The translations under genes were made by a program, and so were the position numbers. From Prevotella sp. CAG:732 (GTDB lineage Bacteria > Bacteroidota > Bacteroidia > Bacteroidales > Bacteroidaceae), in NCBI GenBank assembly GCA_000436035.1, contig FR893252.1:10811-18983 (forward strand): 8,173 nucleotides of DNA, read 5' to 3'. Numbering within the stretch: the stretch's first letter is position 1; every line of letters starts with the position of its first letter. A model generated the notes under the pieces. The model saw only the letters and a program-made list of their open reading frames with translations. It did no database searches and was not told where the DNA came from. Below, piece by piece: positions 1-6,580 of this stretch.

Positions 1-1
1 G

Positions 2-1330
2 GAGCAGGAATGGACGGAATATCCTGTTCTGCATTTCAGCATGGCTAGTGGCAAGCACATGGAGAAAGAGCAACTGCAAGAATACCTTCTTTTCATTTTA
101 GAAAAAAACGAACGCACTTTTGGTATTGAGGCTAGCAGTAAAGCTCCTAACATCAGATTTTCCAATCTTATAGAAACTGCCTATCGTAAGACTGGCAAAC
201 AGGTCGTTGTGCTCATCGACGAGTATGATGCCCCTATGCTTGATGTGGTACACGAAGAGGAATCGCTAGATGTTCTTCGCAATATCATGCGCAACTTCTA
301 TAGCCCGTTAAAAGATTCCGAGCCAATGCTCCGCTTTGTCTTCTTGACTGGTATCACTAAGTTCTCGCAAGTAAGCATCTTCAGTGAATTGAACAACATC
401 AAGAATATTTCGATGGATGACGAATATGCTGGCATCTGTGGAATCACCAAGGAGGAATTGCTCACTCAGATGTCGGAGGACATTGACGCATTGGCTGAGG
501 GACAAGGATTGTCTAGGGAAGAAACGATTGCTAAACTTAAGGAAAACTATGATGGTTATCATTTTTCGCCATCATCTCCCGATGTCTTCAATCCATTCAG
601 TTTGCTGAATTGTTTTGAAGACAAGAATTTCGGTGCATACTGGTTTGCATCAGGCACACCAACTTATCTCATCAATATGCTTCGCAAGTTCTCTGTCTTG
701 CCTACCAAGTTAGGAAAGACGCTGGCACGCGCTTCCGCTTTCGATGCACCTACGGAGAACCTAAAGACGATCACCCCATTGCTCTACCAGAGCGGTTACA
801 TCACCATCAAGGGCTATGACAAGATGAGTCAACTCTTTACGCTCGACTTACCCAACAAGGAAATCAAGGTGGGCTTGTTTGAGAGTCTTCTGCCTAATTA
901 TCTAGAGGGAATGTATGCCGAGGAGGGAGATGTCGCCATTGCCCAAATGTCGGTGTTGATACGTCAGGGCGACATGGATGGAGCCTTGCGTTTGCTACAG
1001 GAGTTCTTGGGTACGGTGCCTTATTGCAACAATACCAATTACGAGGGACATTACCAACAAGAACTTTTCATCATCTTCACCCTCTTGACCCACTTTGTGG
1101 TAGATGTCGAGGTACATACCCCGAATGGCAGAGTAGATGTTGTGATGGAAACGGAAGACACACTCTACCTTATCGAGTTGAAGCTCAACCAGAGTGCCCA
1201 GGCAGCTATACAGCAAATCAACTTGAAGCAATACGACCAGCGTTTCGCCAGATGTGGCAAGCCCATCGTAAAGGTGGGTGTCAATTTCGATGCCAAGAAA
1301 GGCAATATTGAGGATTGGGTGATAGCATAA
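2..1330 (+). CDS. AAA-ATPase-like protein with C-terminal PD-(D/E)XK nuclease domain (5' truncated)
   Basis: The reading frame is open from base 2 and is in frame with the family's usual run-up to the motif HMEKEQLQEYL, so the ATG at 41 is an internal methionine and the gene begins before the window. The visible part has a Walker B strand, VVLIDEYDAP (acidic pair at 218-223), then the family's FLTGITKFSQVSIFSELNN block (from about 338) and YAGICGITKEEL. The C-terminus carries the nuclease core: Asp at 1136 in GRVDVV, then IELK with Glu at 1175 and Lys at 1181. This matches the AAA-ATPase-like plus DUF1703 family, in which roughly the first 100 residues, including Walker A, would lie outside the window. 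The family is abundant in Bacteroidetes; its cellular role is not established, and a defence or mobile-element role is inference. It converges on the ABC operon across a 66-bp gap with no convincing terminator. Confidence 0.9.
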   Translation, partial: EQEWTEYPVLHFSMASGKHMEKEQLQEYLLFILEKNERTFGIEASSKAPNIRFSNLIETAYRKTGKQVVVLIDEYDAPMLDVVHEEESLDVLRNIMRNFYSPLKDSEPMLRFVFLTGITKFSQVSIFSELNNIKNISMDDEYAGICGITKEELLTQMSEDIDALAEGQGLSREETIAKLKENYDGYHFSPSSPDVFNPFSLLNCFEDKNFGAYWFASGTPTYLINMLRKFSVLPTKLGKTLARASAFDAPTENLKTITPLLYQSGYITIKGYDKMSQLFTLDLPNKEIKVGLFESLLPNYLEGMYAEEGDVAIAQMSVLIRQGDMDGALRLLQEFLGTVPYCNNTNYEGHYQQELFIIFTLLTHFVVDVEVHTPNGRVDVVMETEDTLYLIELKLNQSAQAAIQQINLKQYDQRFARCGKPIVKVGVNFDAKKGNIEDWVIA

Positions 1331-1396
1331 TTATCAAAGTACAGATATTGTTCTTATTCATTGCTCCTTTTTGAATTGATATTGCAAAATCAACTA

Positions 1397-2134
1397 CTAT
1401 AGTACGCTTGCCAAGAACTGCTGTAATCGTTCAGACTTCGGATGCCCGAAAACATCTTCCGGCTTTCCTTCTTCCGTGATATTACCCTCACTGAAGAAAA
1501 GCACACGATTGGCAACCTCACGAGCAAAAGCCATCTCATGCGTCACCACCATCATCGTCATACCCTCGGCAGCCACATCTTTCATTAAATTTAGCACCTC
1601 ACCCACCATCTCAGGGTCAAGAGCAGAAGTTGGTTCGTCGAAAAGCAAGACCTCTGGCGACATCGCCAAGGCACGGGCTATGGCAACACGCTGTTTCTGT
1701 CCACCCGAAAGACTATCAGGATAACTATCAGCCTTGTCTGCCAGTCCGATTCTCTCCAAGAGTTCATCAGCCTTAGCCGAAGCCTCAGCATTTGTCATCT
1801 TGCCCAATTCCACAGGAGCCAACATGATGTTGCGCTTGATGGTCATATTGGGAAAGAGATTGAACTGCTGGAACACCATGCCCACACGCTGTCGCATCTC
1901 ATTGATGTTCACCTCCTTCGAAGTGATGTCGATGCCATCGAGCAACACCTGCCCATCGGTTGGTTGTTCGAGCAAGTTGAGCGAGCGTAAGAAGGTACTT
2001 TTACCACATCCCGAAGGACCGATGATGGCGATTACCTCACCACGGCTCACGGTAGTATTGATGCCACGCAGCACCTCATTGGCTCCAAATCGTTTGTGGA
2101 GGTTTTTCACCTCTATGATAATGTCTTTATTCAT
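1397..2134 (-). CDS. glnQ: Polar amino acid ABC transporter ATP-binding protein (GlnQ type)
   Basis: This 245-residue cytoplasmic ATPase would power amino acid import by the permease encoded just upstream. All ABC ATPase motifs are intact: Walker A GPSGCGKST (residues 39-47), Q-loop Gln89 in VFQQFNLFP, signature LSGGQKQR (142-149), Walker B VLLFDEP (162-168), D-loop SALD (170-173) and H-loop His199 in VVTHEM. The length and the VFQQFNLFPNMT block are typical of the GlnQ/HisP/ArtP group. The ATG overlaps the stop of the permease gene by 4 bp (ATGA at 2134-2131), which indicates translational coupling in one operon. The true substrate cannot be read from this protein; glutamine is only the family's namesake. 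Confidence 0.95.
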   Translation of the reverse strand: MNKDIIIEVKNLHKRFGANEVLRGINTTVSRGEVIAIIGPSGCGKSTFLRSLNLLEQPTDGQVLLDGIDITSKEVNINEMRQRVGMVFQQFNLFPNMTIKRNIMLAPVELGKMTNAEASAKADELLERIGLADKADSYPDSLSGGQKQRVAIARALAMSPEVLLFDEPTSALDPEMVGEVLNLMKDVAAEGMTMMVVTHEMAFAREVANRVLFFSEGNITEEGKPEDVFGHPKSERLQQFLASVL

Positions 2135-3687
2135 TGTTTCTCATTCTTTCTTAGTTTCTTTTCCAATCTCCTCACTCCCATTGACAAAGCCACCACGATG
2201 GCAAGATAGATCAGTGCCACCACGCCAAGAGGCATCATCGCATCGTAGGTGATGCTTCGGATGATGTCGGACCCTTTGGTCAAATCGACAAGACCGATAT
2301 AGCCACTGATGGAAGTTTCCTTCAAGAGCGTAATCAACTCGTTGCCCATCGCAGGAAGCACATTCTTGAATGCCTGTGGAAGTATCACCAATCGCATGGT
2401 CTGACTATAGGAAAGACCGAGGCTTCTTCCAGCCTCCATCTGTCCTTTATCTACCGACATAATACCCGAACGAATCACTTCTGAGATATACGCCGCACTA
2501 TTGAGACCGAAAGCGATGATTGCTACAAATATCTTATCGACATTGGCAGAGGCGAACACCACATAATAGATGATCAAGAGCTGCACCATCGTAGGAGTGC
2601 CACGGATAATGGTGAGATAGAATTGGCAGAGGAAGTTGAGGATGCGATGGTTGCCATTACGGTCGTGTGTAGCACGGATGATGGCTATCAGCGTACCGAG
2701 CATCAAGGAGAGCAAGATGGCAAAGAACGTGATGATAAGTGTATTGCCCAATCCCTTCAAGAGATACTGATAACGATTGCCCGTCACGAAGCAAGTCTCA
2801 AACTGTTCTGCAAGAGATTGTTTGGCAGGAGCAATGCTTCCACCATTCACGATAACTACTTGACGTACATCGGTATATGAATCCGTGAAATTGATGTTTT
2901 TCTTGCGTTCTGGAGTCACCGTGATACCAGCTATTCCGGCATCAGCCTTGCCCGTTTGCACAGAGGTGATGACGGCATCAAACTCCATATCCACGATTTC
3001 ACATTTCATATGGAGTACATCGCAGATAGCCCTAGCCACATCAATGTCGATGCCCACAATCTTGCCATTGTCATAATACTCGAATGGTTCGAAGGCGGCA
3101 TTGGTAGAAAAGCGAAGCGTGGATGGGGATGATGCTGAGCCAACAGAAGAATCTTTTGCCAACTTACTTGTTGCAAGATGACATTCGCCCGATTGATAAG
3201 CGACCGCTATGTTTCGGTCGATATGGCGGCGCACTATACTATCGATGACACCACTCTTCCTCAACAGCTCTATCGCCTCATTGATTTTCATCTGCAAATC
3301 CTCATTTCCCTTTGCCACACAGATGGCAAGCGAGGAATGACCAAACTCATCAGGCAAAATCTCAAGCGAGGGATTCAGACGCAAGAAAGCCTTGGCAGGC
3401 TGTTCATCCTCCACCATACAATCTATCTTACCTTGCGTCAATGCTTGTATGGCATCGGCGCTTTTGGTGAATCGCTCCACCTTCGTCCCATCCCCCTTAT
3501 CTTCCAAGGATGTTGCGAGGACGTCGCTGGTGGTACCCAACTGCACACCTATCATCGCCCCATGCAAGTCGTTCACATGTTTGACAACCTTCCCTCCATT
3601 ACTGCTTCCCGAACAAGAGAACTGCAATAGTGACATGAGGGCGAGACATAAAAGGCAGAACGCATTTCTTATTGATTTATTTCTCAT
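2131..3687 (-). CDS. Lipoprotein fusion: solute-binding domain (halves in swapped order) plus amino acid ABC permease
   Basis: This 518-residue inner-membrane protein joins substrate capture and transport. Residues 1-24 form a signal peptide ending in LLQFS before Cys25, a plausible lipobox. Residues about 36-155 resemble the second half of a family 3 binding protein: VNDLHGAMIGVQLGTTSD, VEDEQPAKAFL, LAICVAKGN, INEAIELLRKSG. Residues about 191-280 resemble the first half: FSTNAAFEPFEYYDNGKIVG, MEFDAVITSVQTGKADAGI, ITVTPERKK with a likely ligand-carboxylate Arg261, then NFTDSY. Normal binding proteins have the opposite order. Residues about 310-505 are the transmembrane permease of the HisM/GlnP type, with an EAA loop (EAGRSLGLSYSQ, 418-429) that contacts the ATPase. 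The glnQ-like gene overlaps its 3' end. A polar amino acid is the likely substrate. Binding-permease fusions are known; the swapped order is what I see here and needs a structural check. Confidence 0.9.
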   Translation of the reverse strand: MRNKSIRNAFCLLCLALMSLLQFSCSGSSNGGKVVKHVNDLHGAMIGVQLGTTSDVLATSLEDKGDGTKVERFTKSADAIQALTQGKIDCMVEDEQPAKAFLRLNPSLEILPDEFGHSSLAICVAKGNEDLQMKINEAIELLRKSGVIDSIVRRHIDRNIAVAYQSGECHLATSKLAKDSSVGSASSPSTLRFSTNAAFEPFEYYDNGKIVGIDIDVARAICDVLHMKCEIVDMEFDAVITSVQTGKADAGIAGITVTPERKKNINFTDSYTDVRQVVIVNGGSIAPAKQSLAEQFETCFVTGNRYQYLLKGLGNTLIITFFAILLSLMLGTLIAIIRATHDRNGNHRILNFLCQFYLTIIRGTPTMVQLLIIYYVVFASANVDKIFVAIIAFGLNSAAYISEVIRSGIMSVDKGQMEAGRSLGLSYSQTMRLVILPQAFKNVLPAMGNELITLLKETSISGYIGLVDLTKGSDIIRSITYDAMMPLGVVALIYLAIVVALSMGVRRLEKKLRKNEKQ

Positions 3688-3720
3688 ATTCTCTTAAGCG
3701 CTATGTTTGTATTTCGGGTG

Positions 3721-3752
3721 TAAAGTTACGAATTATCTTTATATTATACAAA
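3721..3752 (-). promoter_or_regulatory. Bacteroidetes-type promoter of the ABC transporter operon
   Basis: On the minus strand, TTTG (3752-3749) is followed after 20 bp by TAACTTTA (3728-3721). This matches the Bacteroidetes -33/-7 pattern TTTG, 19-21 bp, TAnnTTTG at every defined position except the last. Transcription would start around 3714, giving an untranslated leader of about 27 nt before the ATG at 3687. Confidence 0.65.
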
Positions 3753-3869
3753 GAATCCCCCAAAGTTTAGGAATACTTAAAGTTTTACCGACGAATTTCC
3801 ACGCTACAGCACCATCTCCATGCAGAATCATAACCATCCCCCTCGTTTTTGCGTTAAATATTCTTTTTC

Positions 3870-3902
3870 TTGCTTGATATTCAGAATAATTGGCTATTTT
3901 TG
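3870..3902 (+). promoter_or_regulatory. Bacteroidetes-type promoter of the aminopeptidase gene
   Basis: TATTTTTG at 3895-3902 fully matches the -7 consensus TAnnTTTG. Possible -33 TTG elements lie at 3870-3872 (22-bp spacer) and 3874-3876 (18-bp spacer). Transcription would start near 3909, about 17 nt before the ATG at 3926. The promoter lies back to back with that of the ABC operon, about 117 bp apart. Confidence 0.65.
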
Positions 3903-3925
3903 CAATATCAATTCAAAAAGAAGTA

Positions 3926-5278
3926 ATGAATAAAAACAATATGATCAATCGACTTTTATCATTCCTTGACGCTTCCCCAGTCAACTTCTGGGCTGTCAAG
4001 AACCTCGCAGAGGAACTCACCCGTAAAGGGTATCGACGTATCGACCCAACAGAGGCTTTGGGCGAAGTGAAGTGTGGTGACCGATTCTTCGTCACCAAGA
4101 ACGACTCCAGCATCTACGCTTTCCAAATCGGAAGCAAACCATTGGCTGAGAGCGGTTTCCACCTCATCTGCGCTCACTGCGACTCCCCTACCTTCCGCAT
4201 CAAACCGAATGCAGAGATGGACATGGAGGGAGGCATCGTCAAACTCAACACCGAGGTGTACGGCGGACCTATCATGTCAACCTGGTTCGACCGTCCCTTG
4301 ACCTTGGCGGGTAGAGTCATCGTGAAGAGCGAGGACGTGATGCAACCGCAAACCTTGCTACTCCACATCAAGCGACCTCTCCTGCAAATCAGCAACCTCG
4401 CCATCCACTTCAACCGTCAGGTGAACGACGGCGTGAAGTTGAGCCGTCAGAAAGACGTGCTCCCTATCCTCGGCATCATCAACAATGAGCTGGAGAAGGG
4501 TAACTTGCTCATGAATGTCATTCTAGAGGAACTCAACAAGAACGCTTCCGAGGAGGCAGCGACATCTGGCAATGCGAGCCATCGCCCACTCACAGCGAGC
4601 AACATTCTCGACTTCGACCTCTATCTCGCCGATGCCACCCCAGCTTGTACCTTCGGAGCGCACAACGAGTTCATCTCAAGCGGTCGCCTCGATGACCTCT
4701 CCATGTGCTTTGCCGGACTGGAGGCACTATTGGCATCAGAGCCAACGGAAACCACACAGGTGCTCGCCATCTTCGACAATGAAGAGACCGGTTCGCAGAC
4801 CAAGCAAGGAGCAGGAAGTCCATTCCTCTCTTATATGTTGAAGCGCATCGCCCTCGCCCAGAGCGGAACCGAGGAAGCCTATTACCAAGCAGTGGAGCGT
4901 GCCTTCATGGTATCAGCCGACAATGCCCACGCTTGGCATCCGAACTATTCTGAGAAATATGACCCAACCAATCATCCGATGTTGGGAGGTGGACCAGTCA
5001 TCAAGTTCAATGCCGCACAGAAGTATGCGAGCGATGCCGTTTCTGCCGCCATCTTCGCAGGCATTTGCGAGAAAGCAGGCGTACCTTGCCAGCGTTTCGT
5101 CAACCATAGTGATGTGGCAGGCGGAAGCACCCTCGGCAACATCCTCGCCTCTTCCATTCCTTTGAGAGGAGTAGATATGGGCAATGCCATCCTCGCCATG
5201 CACAGTTGCCGAGAAACGGGCAGCGTCATCGACCATGAATATTGCGTGAAGGCTTTCAGCCAGTTCTATCAACTGTAG
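3926..5278 (+). CDS. M18 family aminopeptidase (aspartyl aminopeptidase type)
   Basis: This 450-residue cytoplasmic metallopeptidase removes N-terminal residues, in this family preferentially Asp and Glu, from peptides using two metal ions. The expected ligands are all visible: His84 and Asp86 in AHCDSPTFR, Asp256 in SSGRLDDL, Glu286-Glu287 in FDNEETGS, Asp332 in SADNAHAWHPN, and His426 in AMHSCRET. The length fits the bacterial family. The frame is open back to a TTG at 3890, but that codon lies at the promoter's -7 box and upstream of the predicted transcription start. The ATG at 3926 is therefore preferred; ATG 3941 is a possible alternative. No signal peptide is present. It is a single-gene unit followed by hairpins, and its fairly GC-rich codon use contrasts with the AT-rich genes after 6180. 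Confidence 0.95.
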   Translation: MNKNNMINRLLSFLDASPVNFWAVKNLAEELTRKGYRRIDPTEALGEVKCGDRFFVTKNDSSIYAFQIGSKPLAESGFHLICAHCDSPTFRIKPNAEMDMEGGIVKLNTEVYGGPIMSTWFDRPLTLAGRVIVKSEDVMQPQTLLLHIKRPLLQISNLAIHFNRQVNDGVKLSRQKDVLPILGIINNELEKGNLLMNVILEELNKNASEEAATSGNASHRPLTASNILDFDLYLADATPACTFGAHNEFISSGRLDDLSMCFAGLEALLASEPTETTQVLAIFDNEETGSQTKQGAGSPFLSYMLKRIALAQSGTEEAYYQAVERAFMVSADNAHAWHPNYSEKYDPTNHPMLGGGPVIKFNAAQKYASDAVSAAIFAGICEKAGVPCQRFVNHSDVAGGSTLGNILASSIPLRGVDMGNAILAMHSCRETGSVIDHEYCVKAFSQFYQL

Positions 5279-5286
5279 AATAATTA

Positions 5287-5343
5287 ATTTTCTGTTTCAA
5301 GCAGAAAGTCTATCAGCTATTAAATAATAAGGTATAGCTTGAT
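5287..5343 (+). other. Two small hairpins just after the aminopeptidase stop codon
   Basis: ATTTTCTG (5287-5294) pairs with CAGAAAGT (5302-5309), including one G-U. Next, 5312-5320 pairs with 5334-5343 (AGCTAT/ATAGCT core extended by three pairs past one bulged T). Neither is followed by a T-run, so they are more likely mRNA 3'-end structures than terminators. Confidence 0.4.
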
Positions 5344-5350
5344 GCCAAAC

Positions 5351-5390
5351 AAAACCTCGGGACATTTTTAGAAAAACGTCCCGAGGTTTT
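5351..5390 (+). terminator. Probable intrinsic terminator, possibly bidirectional
   Basis: AAAACCTCGGGAC (5351-5363) pairs perfectly with GTCCCGAGGTTTT (5378-5390) around a 14-nt loop. The stem is GC-rich at its core, and five Ts end the right arm and following base (5387-5391). It sits 72 bp after the aminopeptidase stop. The A-run on its left arm would give a T-run on the other strand too. Confidence 0.6.
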
Positions 5391-5408
5391 TCTAAAAATG
5401 TCCCGAGG
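5355..5408. repeat. Perfect 23-bp inverted repeat overlapping the terminator, built from GTCCCGAGG units
   Basis: Bases 5355-5377 are the exact reverse complement of 5386-5408, separated by 8 bp. The nine-base unit GTCCCGAGG occurs at 5378-5386 and 5400-5408, with its inverse CCTCGGGAC at 5355-5363. A decayed third direct copy (GTCCGCACC) starts at 5422, so direct copies are spaced 22 bp apart. The long hairpin and the terminator hairpin share bases 5355-5363 and cannot coexist. This could be a REP-like intergenic repeat, but genome copy number is unknown. Confidence 0.75.
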
Positions 5409-5456
5409 AAAATAAAAATACGTCCGCACCCATTTTTCCTCATATAGACACAGCTT

Positions 5457-5475
5457 TTTCCAAAAAAGTTGGAAA
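5457..5475 (+). other. Small hairpin upstream of the secreted protein gene
   Basis: TTTCCAA (5457-5463) pairs with TTGGAAA (5469-5475) around the loop AAAAG. It lies 55 bp before the start codon. No TAnnTTTG promoter could be found between 5409 and 5524, so how the next gene is expressed is unclear. Confidence 0.35.
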
Positions 5476-5530
5476 CGACTGATGATGAGAACAGACAAAA
5501 ATAGTAATAACCCATTAAAATGAAATGATT

Positions 5531-6064
5531 ATGAAACGTACATTTTTAGCAATAGTAGCAGCTATGATAATCGCAGTATCAGCTAGCGCACAGAGATTGA
5601 CAGAAGTTACCGCAGAGGCTCGCCTCATCACCGATAAGATGGTATTGGAACTTGGACTGAACAACATTCAGCGCAACAGCATCCTCCAGCTCAACATCAA
5701 CTATCTGAATGGCATCACCAGTTATCGAGACATCGATGCCGATGGTTGGAAATATCGCAACAAGCAGCTCAAGAAGTTGCTCACCAGCAAGCAGTGGAAG
5801 CTATACAAGGATACCTACTACTTCTATCGTCCTATCAGTTGGCGCAACAGTGCTTATGTTCACAACATCTACGCCAAGTATCCGAAGGCAAACTATCGTC
5901 CTAATGGTCCTCGACCACAGTACGACAACAGAAATGCCTTCAAGAACGACAAGCGTAACAAGCCTAGTTTCGGCAAAGGAAAGCGAGAGTTCAGCAACAA
6001 TAGTCCAGAGGCAATCCGTATGCGTCAGGAGATGAGAAGAGGCGCCATGAAGGGAGCGAGATAA
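5531..6064 (+). CDS. Small secreted basic protein of unknown function
   Basis: I do not recognise a named family. The 177-residue product begins with a clear Sec signal peptide, MKRTFLAIVAAMIIAVSASA, with likely cleavage before Gln21, so it should be periplasmic or secreted. ATG 5531 puts the Lys-Arg at the N-terminus; the in-frame ATG at 5525 would only add Met-Ile. The middle part is helical and charged (ARLITDKMVLELGLNN, then QLKKLLTSKQWKLYKDTYY). Its pattern of a hydrophobic helix, a turn, and LKKLLTSKQWKLY loosely recalls Spy/CpxP-like periplasmic proteins of Bacteroidetes (weak inference). The last 50 or so residues are rich in Asn, Lys, Arg and Pro, very basic and probably disordered, which may suggest binding to an acidic surface or nucleic acid. 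It stands alone between two hairpin-rich spacers. Confidence 0.8.
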   Translation: MKRTFLAIVAAMIIAVSASAQRLTEVTAEARLITDKMVLELGLNNIQRNSILQLNINYLNGITSYRDIDADGWKYRNKQLKKLLTSKQWKLYKDTYYFYRPISWRNSAYVHNIYAKYPKANYRPNGPRPQYDNRNAFKNDKRNKPSFGKGKREFSNNSPEAIRMRQEMRRGAMKGAR

Positions 6065-6118
6065 AATGATGCTGAAAGACAGATCTGTATAACAAGCAAA
6101 ACGTGAATATAATGTGTC

Positions 6119-6156
6119 AGAGGGATGGATTTGCCATATGGTGAGTTCATCCCTCT
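6119..6156 (+). terminator. Long hairpin, likely terminator of the secreted protein gene
   Basis: AGAGGGATG (6119-6127) pairs perfectly with CATCCCTCT (6148-6156). Including G-U pairs the stem continues inward without a break for 17 pairs in all, down to an ATAT loop at 6136-6139. Only a short CTTT follows, so termination would be weak. It begins 55 bp after the stop codon. Confidence 0.5.
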
Positions 6157-6157
6157 C

Positions 6158-6179
6158 TTTGCGAGGTTATCCTCGCAAA
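6158..6179. repeat. Perfect 9-bp hairpin with TTAT loop
   Basis: TTTGCGAGG (6158-6166) and CCTCGCAAA (6171-6179) are exact inverted copies around TTAT. It follows the preceding hairpin by one base. There is no T-run on either strand, so it may be an mRNA end-protecting structure or a protein-binding site. Confidence 0.55.
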
Positions 6180-6204
6180 CAAATACAAATAATTAGCTTA
6201 GAAG

Positions 6205-6236
6205 TTGCATTATTTCAAAAAGTTTTATTACCTTTG
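6205..6236 (+). promoter_or_regulatory. Strong Bacteroidetes-type promoter of the toxin-antitoxin operon
   Basis: TTG (6205-6207), a 21-bp spacer and TACCTTTG (6229-6236) match the -33/-7 consensus fully. This is the best promoter in the window. Transcription would start near 6243, giving a leader of about 46 nt before the ATG at 6289. Confidence 0.8.
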
Positions 6237-6241
6237 CAACC

Positions 6242-6261
6242 AAGAAAGCATTAGCTTCCTT
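6242..6261. promoter_or_regulatory. Near-palindromic candidate operator at the toxin-antitoxin transcription start
   Basis: AAGAAAGC (6242-6249) and GCTTCCTT (6254-6261) are inverted copies with one mismatch, around ATTA. The half-site TTAGCTT (6251-6257) recurs at 6193-6199, just upstream of the -33 element. Position at the start site suits autorepression by the antitoxin, which is usual for type II systems; that role is inference. Confidence 0.5.
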
Positions 6262-6276
6262 ACAAACAACATAACT

Positions 6277-6281
6277 GGAGG
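6277..6281 (+). promoter_or_regulatory. Shine-Dalgarno sequence of the antitoxin gene
   Basis: GGAGG lies 7 nt before the ATG at 6289. Genes of Bacteroidetes seldom have such a strong site, and the other genes here have A-rich leaders instead. It fixes the start and hints at foreign origin or a need for high antitoxin synthesis. Confidence 0.65.
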
Positions 6282-6288
6282 ATAAATT

Positions 6289-6579
6289 ATGAATGTAAAT
6301 TCCACAACTACCCTAGAGTTAAATGCTCTATATGGTGAAATGACAAGCAATATTACGCAAATCAAAAACATTGATTTGCTTAAAAAGATGAATGAAATGA
6401 TTAAGAATTTCATTTCGAAAGCTCATACTTCCCACAGCGAAGAATTCGTCCCTCGTCCAAAAGAAGAACTACTAGATGGATTTGACAAAGCATGCAAGGA
6501 AGTTAAGCTCTTCCAAGAAGGAAAAACAAAACTTATGTCCTTCGACGATATGATGGGGCAATTGAAAAAAGAAATGTGA
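6289..6579 (+). CDS. Putative type II antitoxin
   Basis: This 96-residue protein has no family I can name with certainty. The antitoxin call rests on its size, its position first in a two-gene operon, and the toxin gene starting 1 bp after its stop. The N-terminal part (MNVNSTTTLELNALYGEM, then helical IDLLKKMNEMIKNF to about residue 43) may form a dimerising or DNA-binding segment. The C-terminus (residues about 56-96, LLDGFDKACKEVKLFQEGK, FDDMMGQLKKEM) is charged and helical, as expected for a segment that wraps a RelE-like toxin. No canonical helix-turn-helix or AbrB motif stands out. The start is fixed by GGAGG at 6277-6281. An AT-rich composition separates it from the genes to the left. 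Confidence 0.7.
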   Translation: MNVNSTTTLELNALYGEMTSNITQIKNIDLLKKMNEMIKNFISKAHTSHSEEFVPRPKEELLDGFDKACKEVKLFQEGKTKLMSFDDMMGQLKKEM

Positions 6580-6580
6580 T

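Noticed and set aside
1331..1396. Terminator between the convergent ATPase gene and ABC operon
   Set aside because: Only a 5-bp TTGAT/ATCAA repeat (1376-1380 and 1389-1393) was found, with no T-run, too weak to call.
1734..2252. 172-residue plus-strand frame over the ABC operon
   Set aside because: It lies antisense to the conserved ATPase and permease ends and has no recognisable domain or leader of its own.
3178..3630. 150-residue plus-strand frame over the binding domain
   Set aside because: It is antisense to clearly conserved binding-protein blocks and lacks any promoter or family likeness.
4913..5272. 119-residue minus-strand frame over the aminopeptidase
   Set aside because: It overlaps the metal-binding motifs of a well-supported gene and is explained as a shadow of GC-rich coding sequence.
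5355..5430. Short CRISPR array
   Set aside because: Units are only 9 bp with 13-bp AT-rich gaps in mixed orientation, and no cas gene is near; it is a palindromic repeat cluster.
5297..5515. Minus-strand frames in the spacer after the aminopeptidase
   Set aside because: They run through the inverted repeats and have biased composition from those repeats, with no credible start region.
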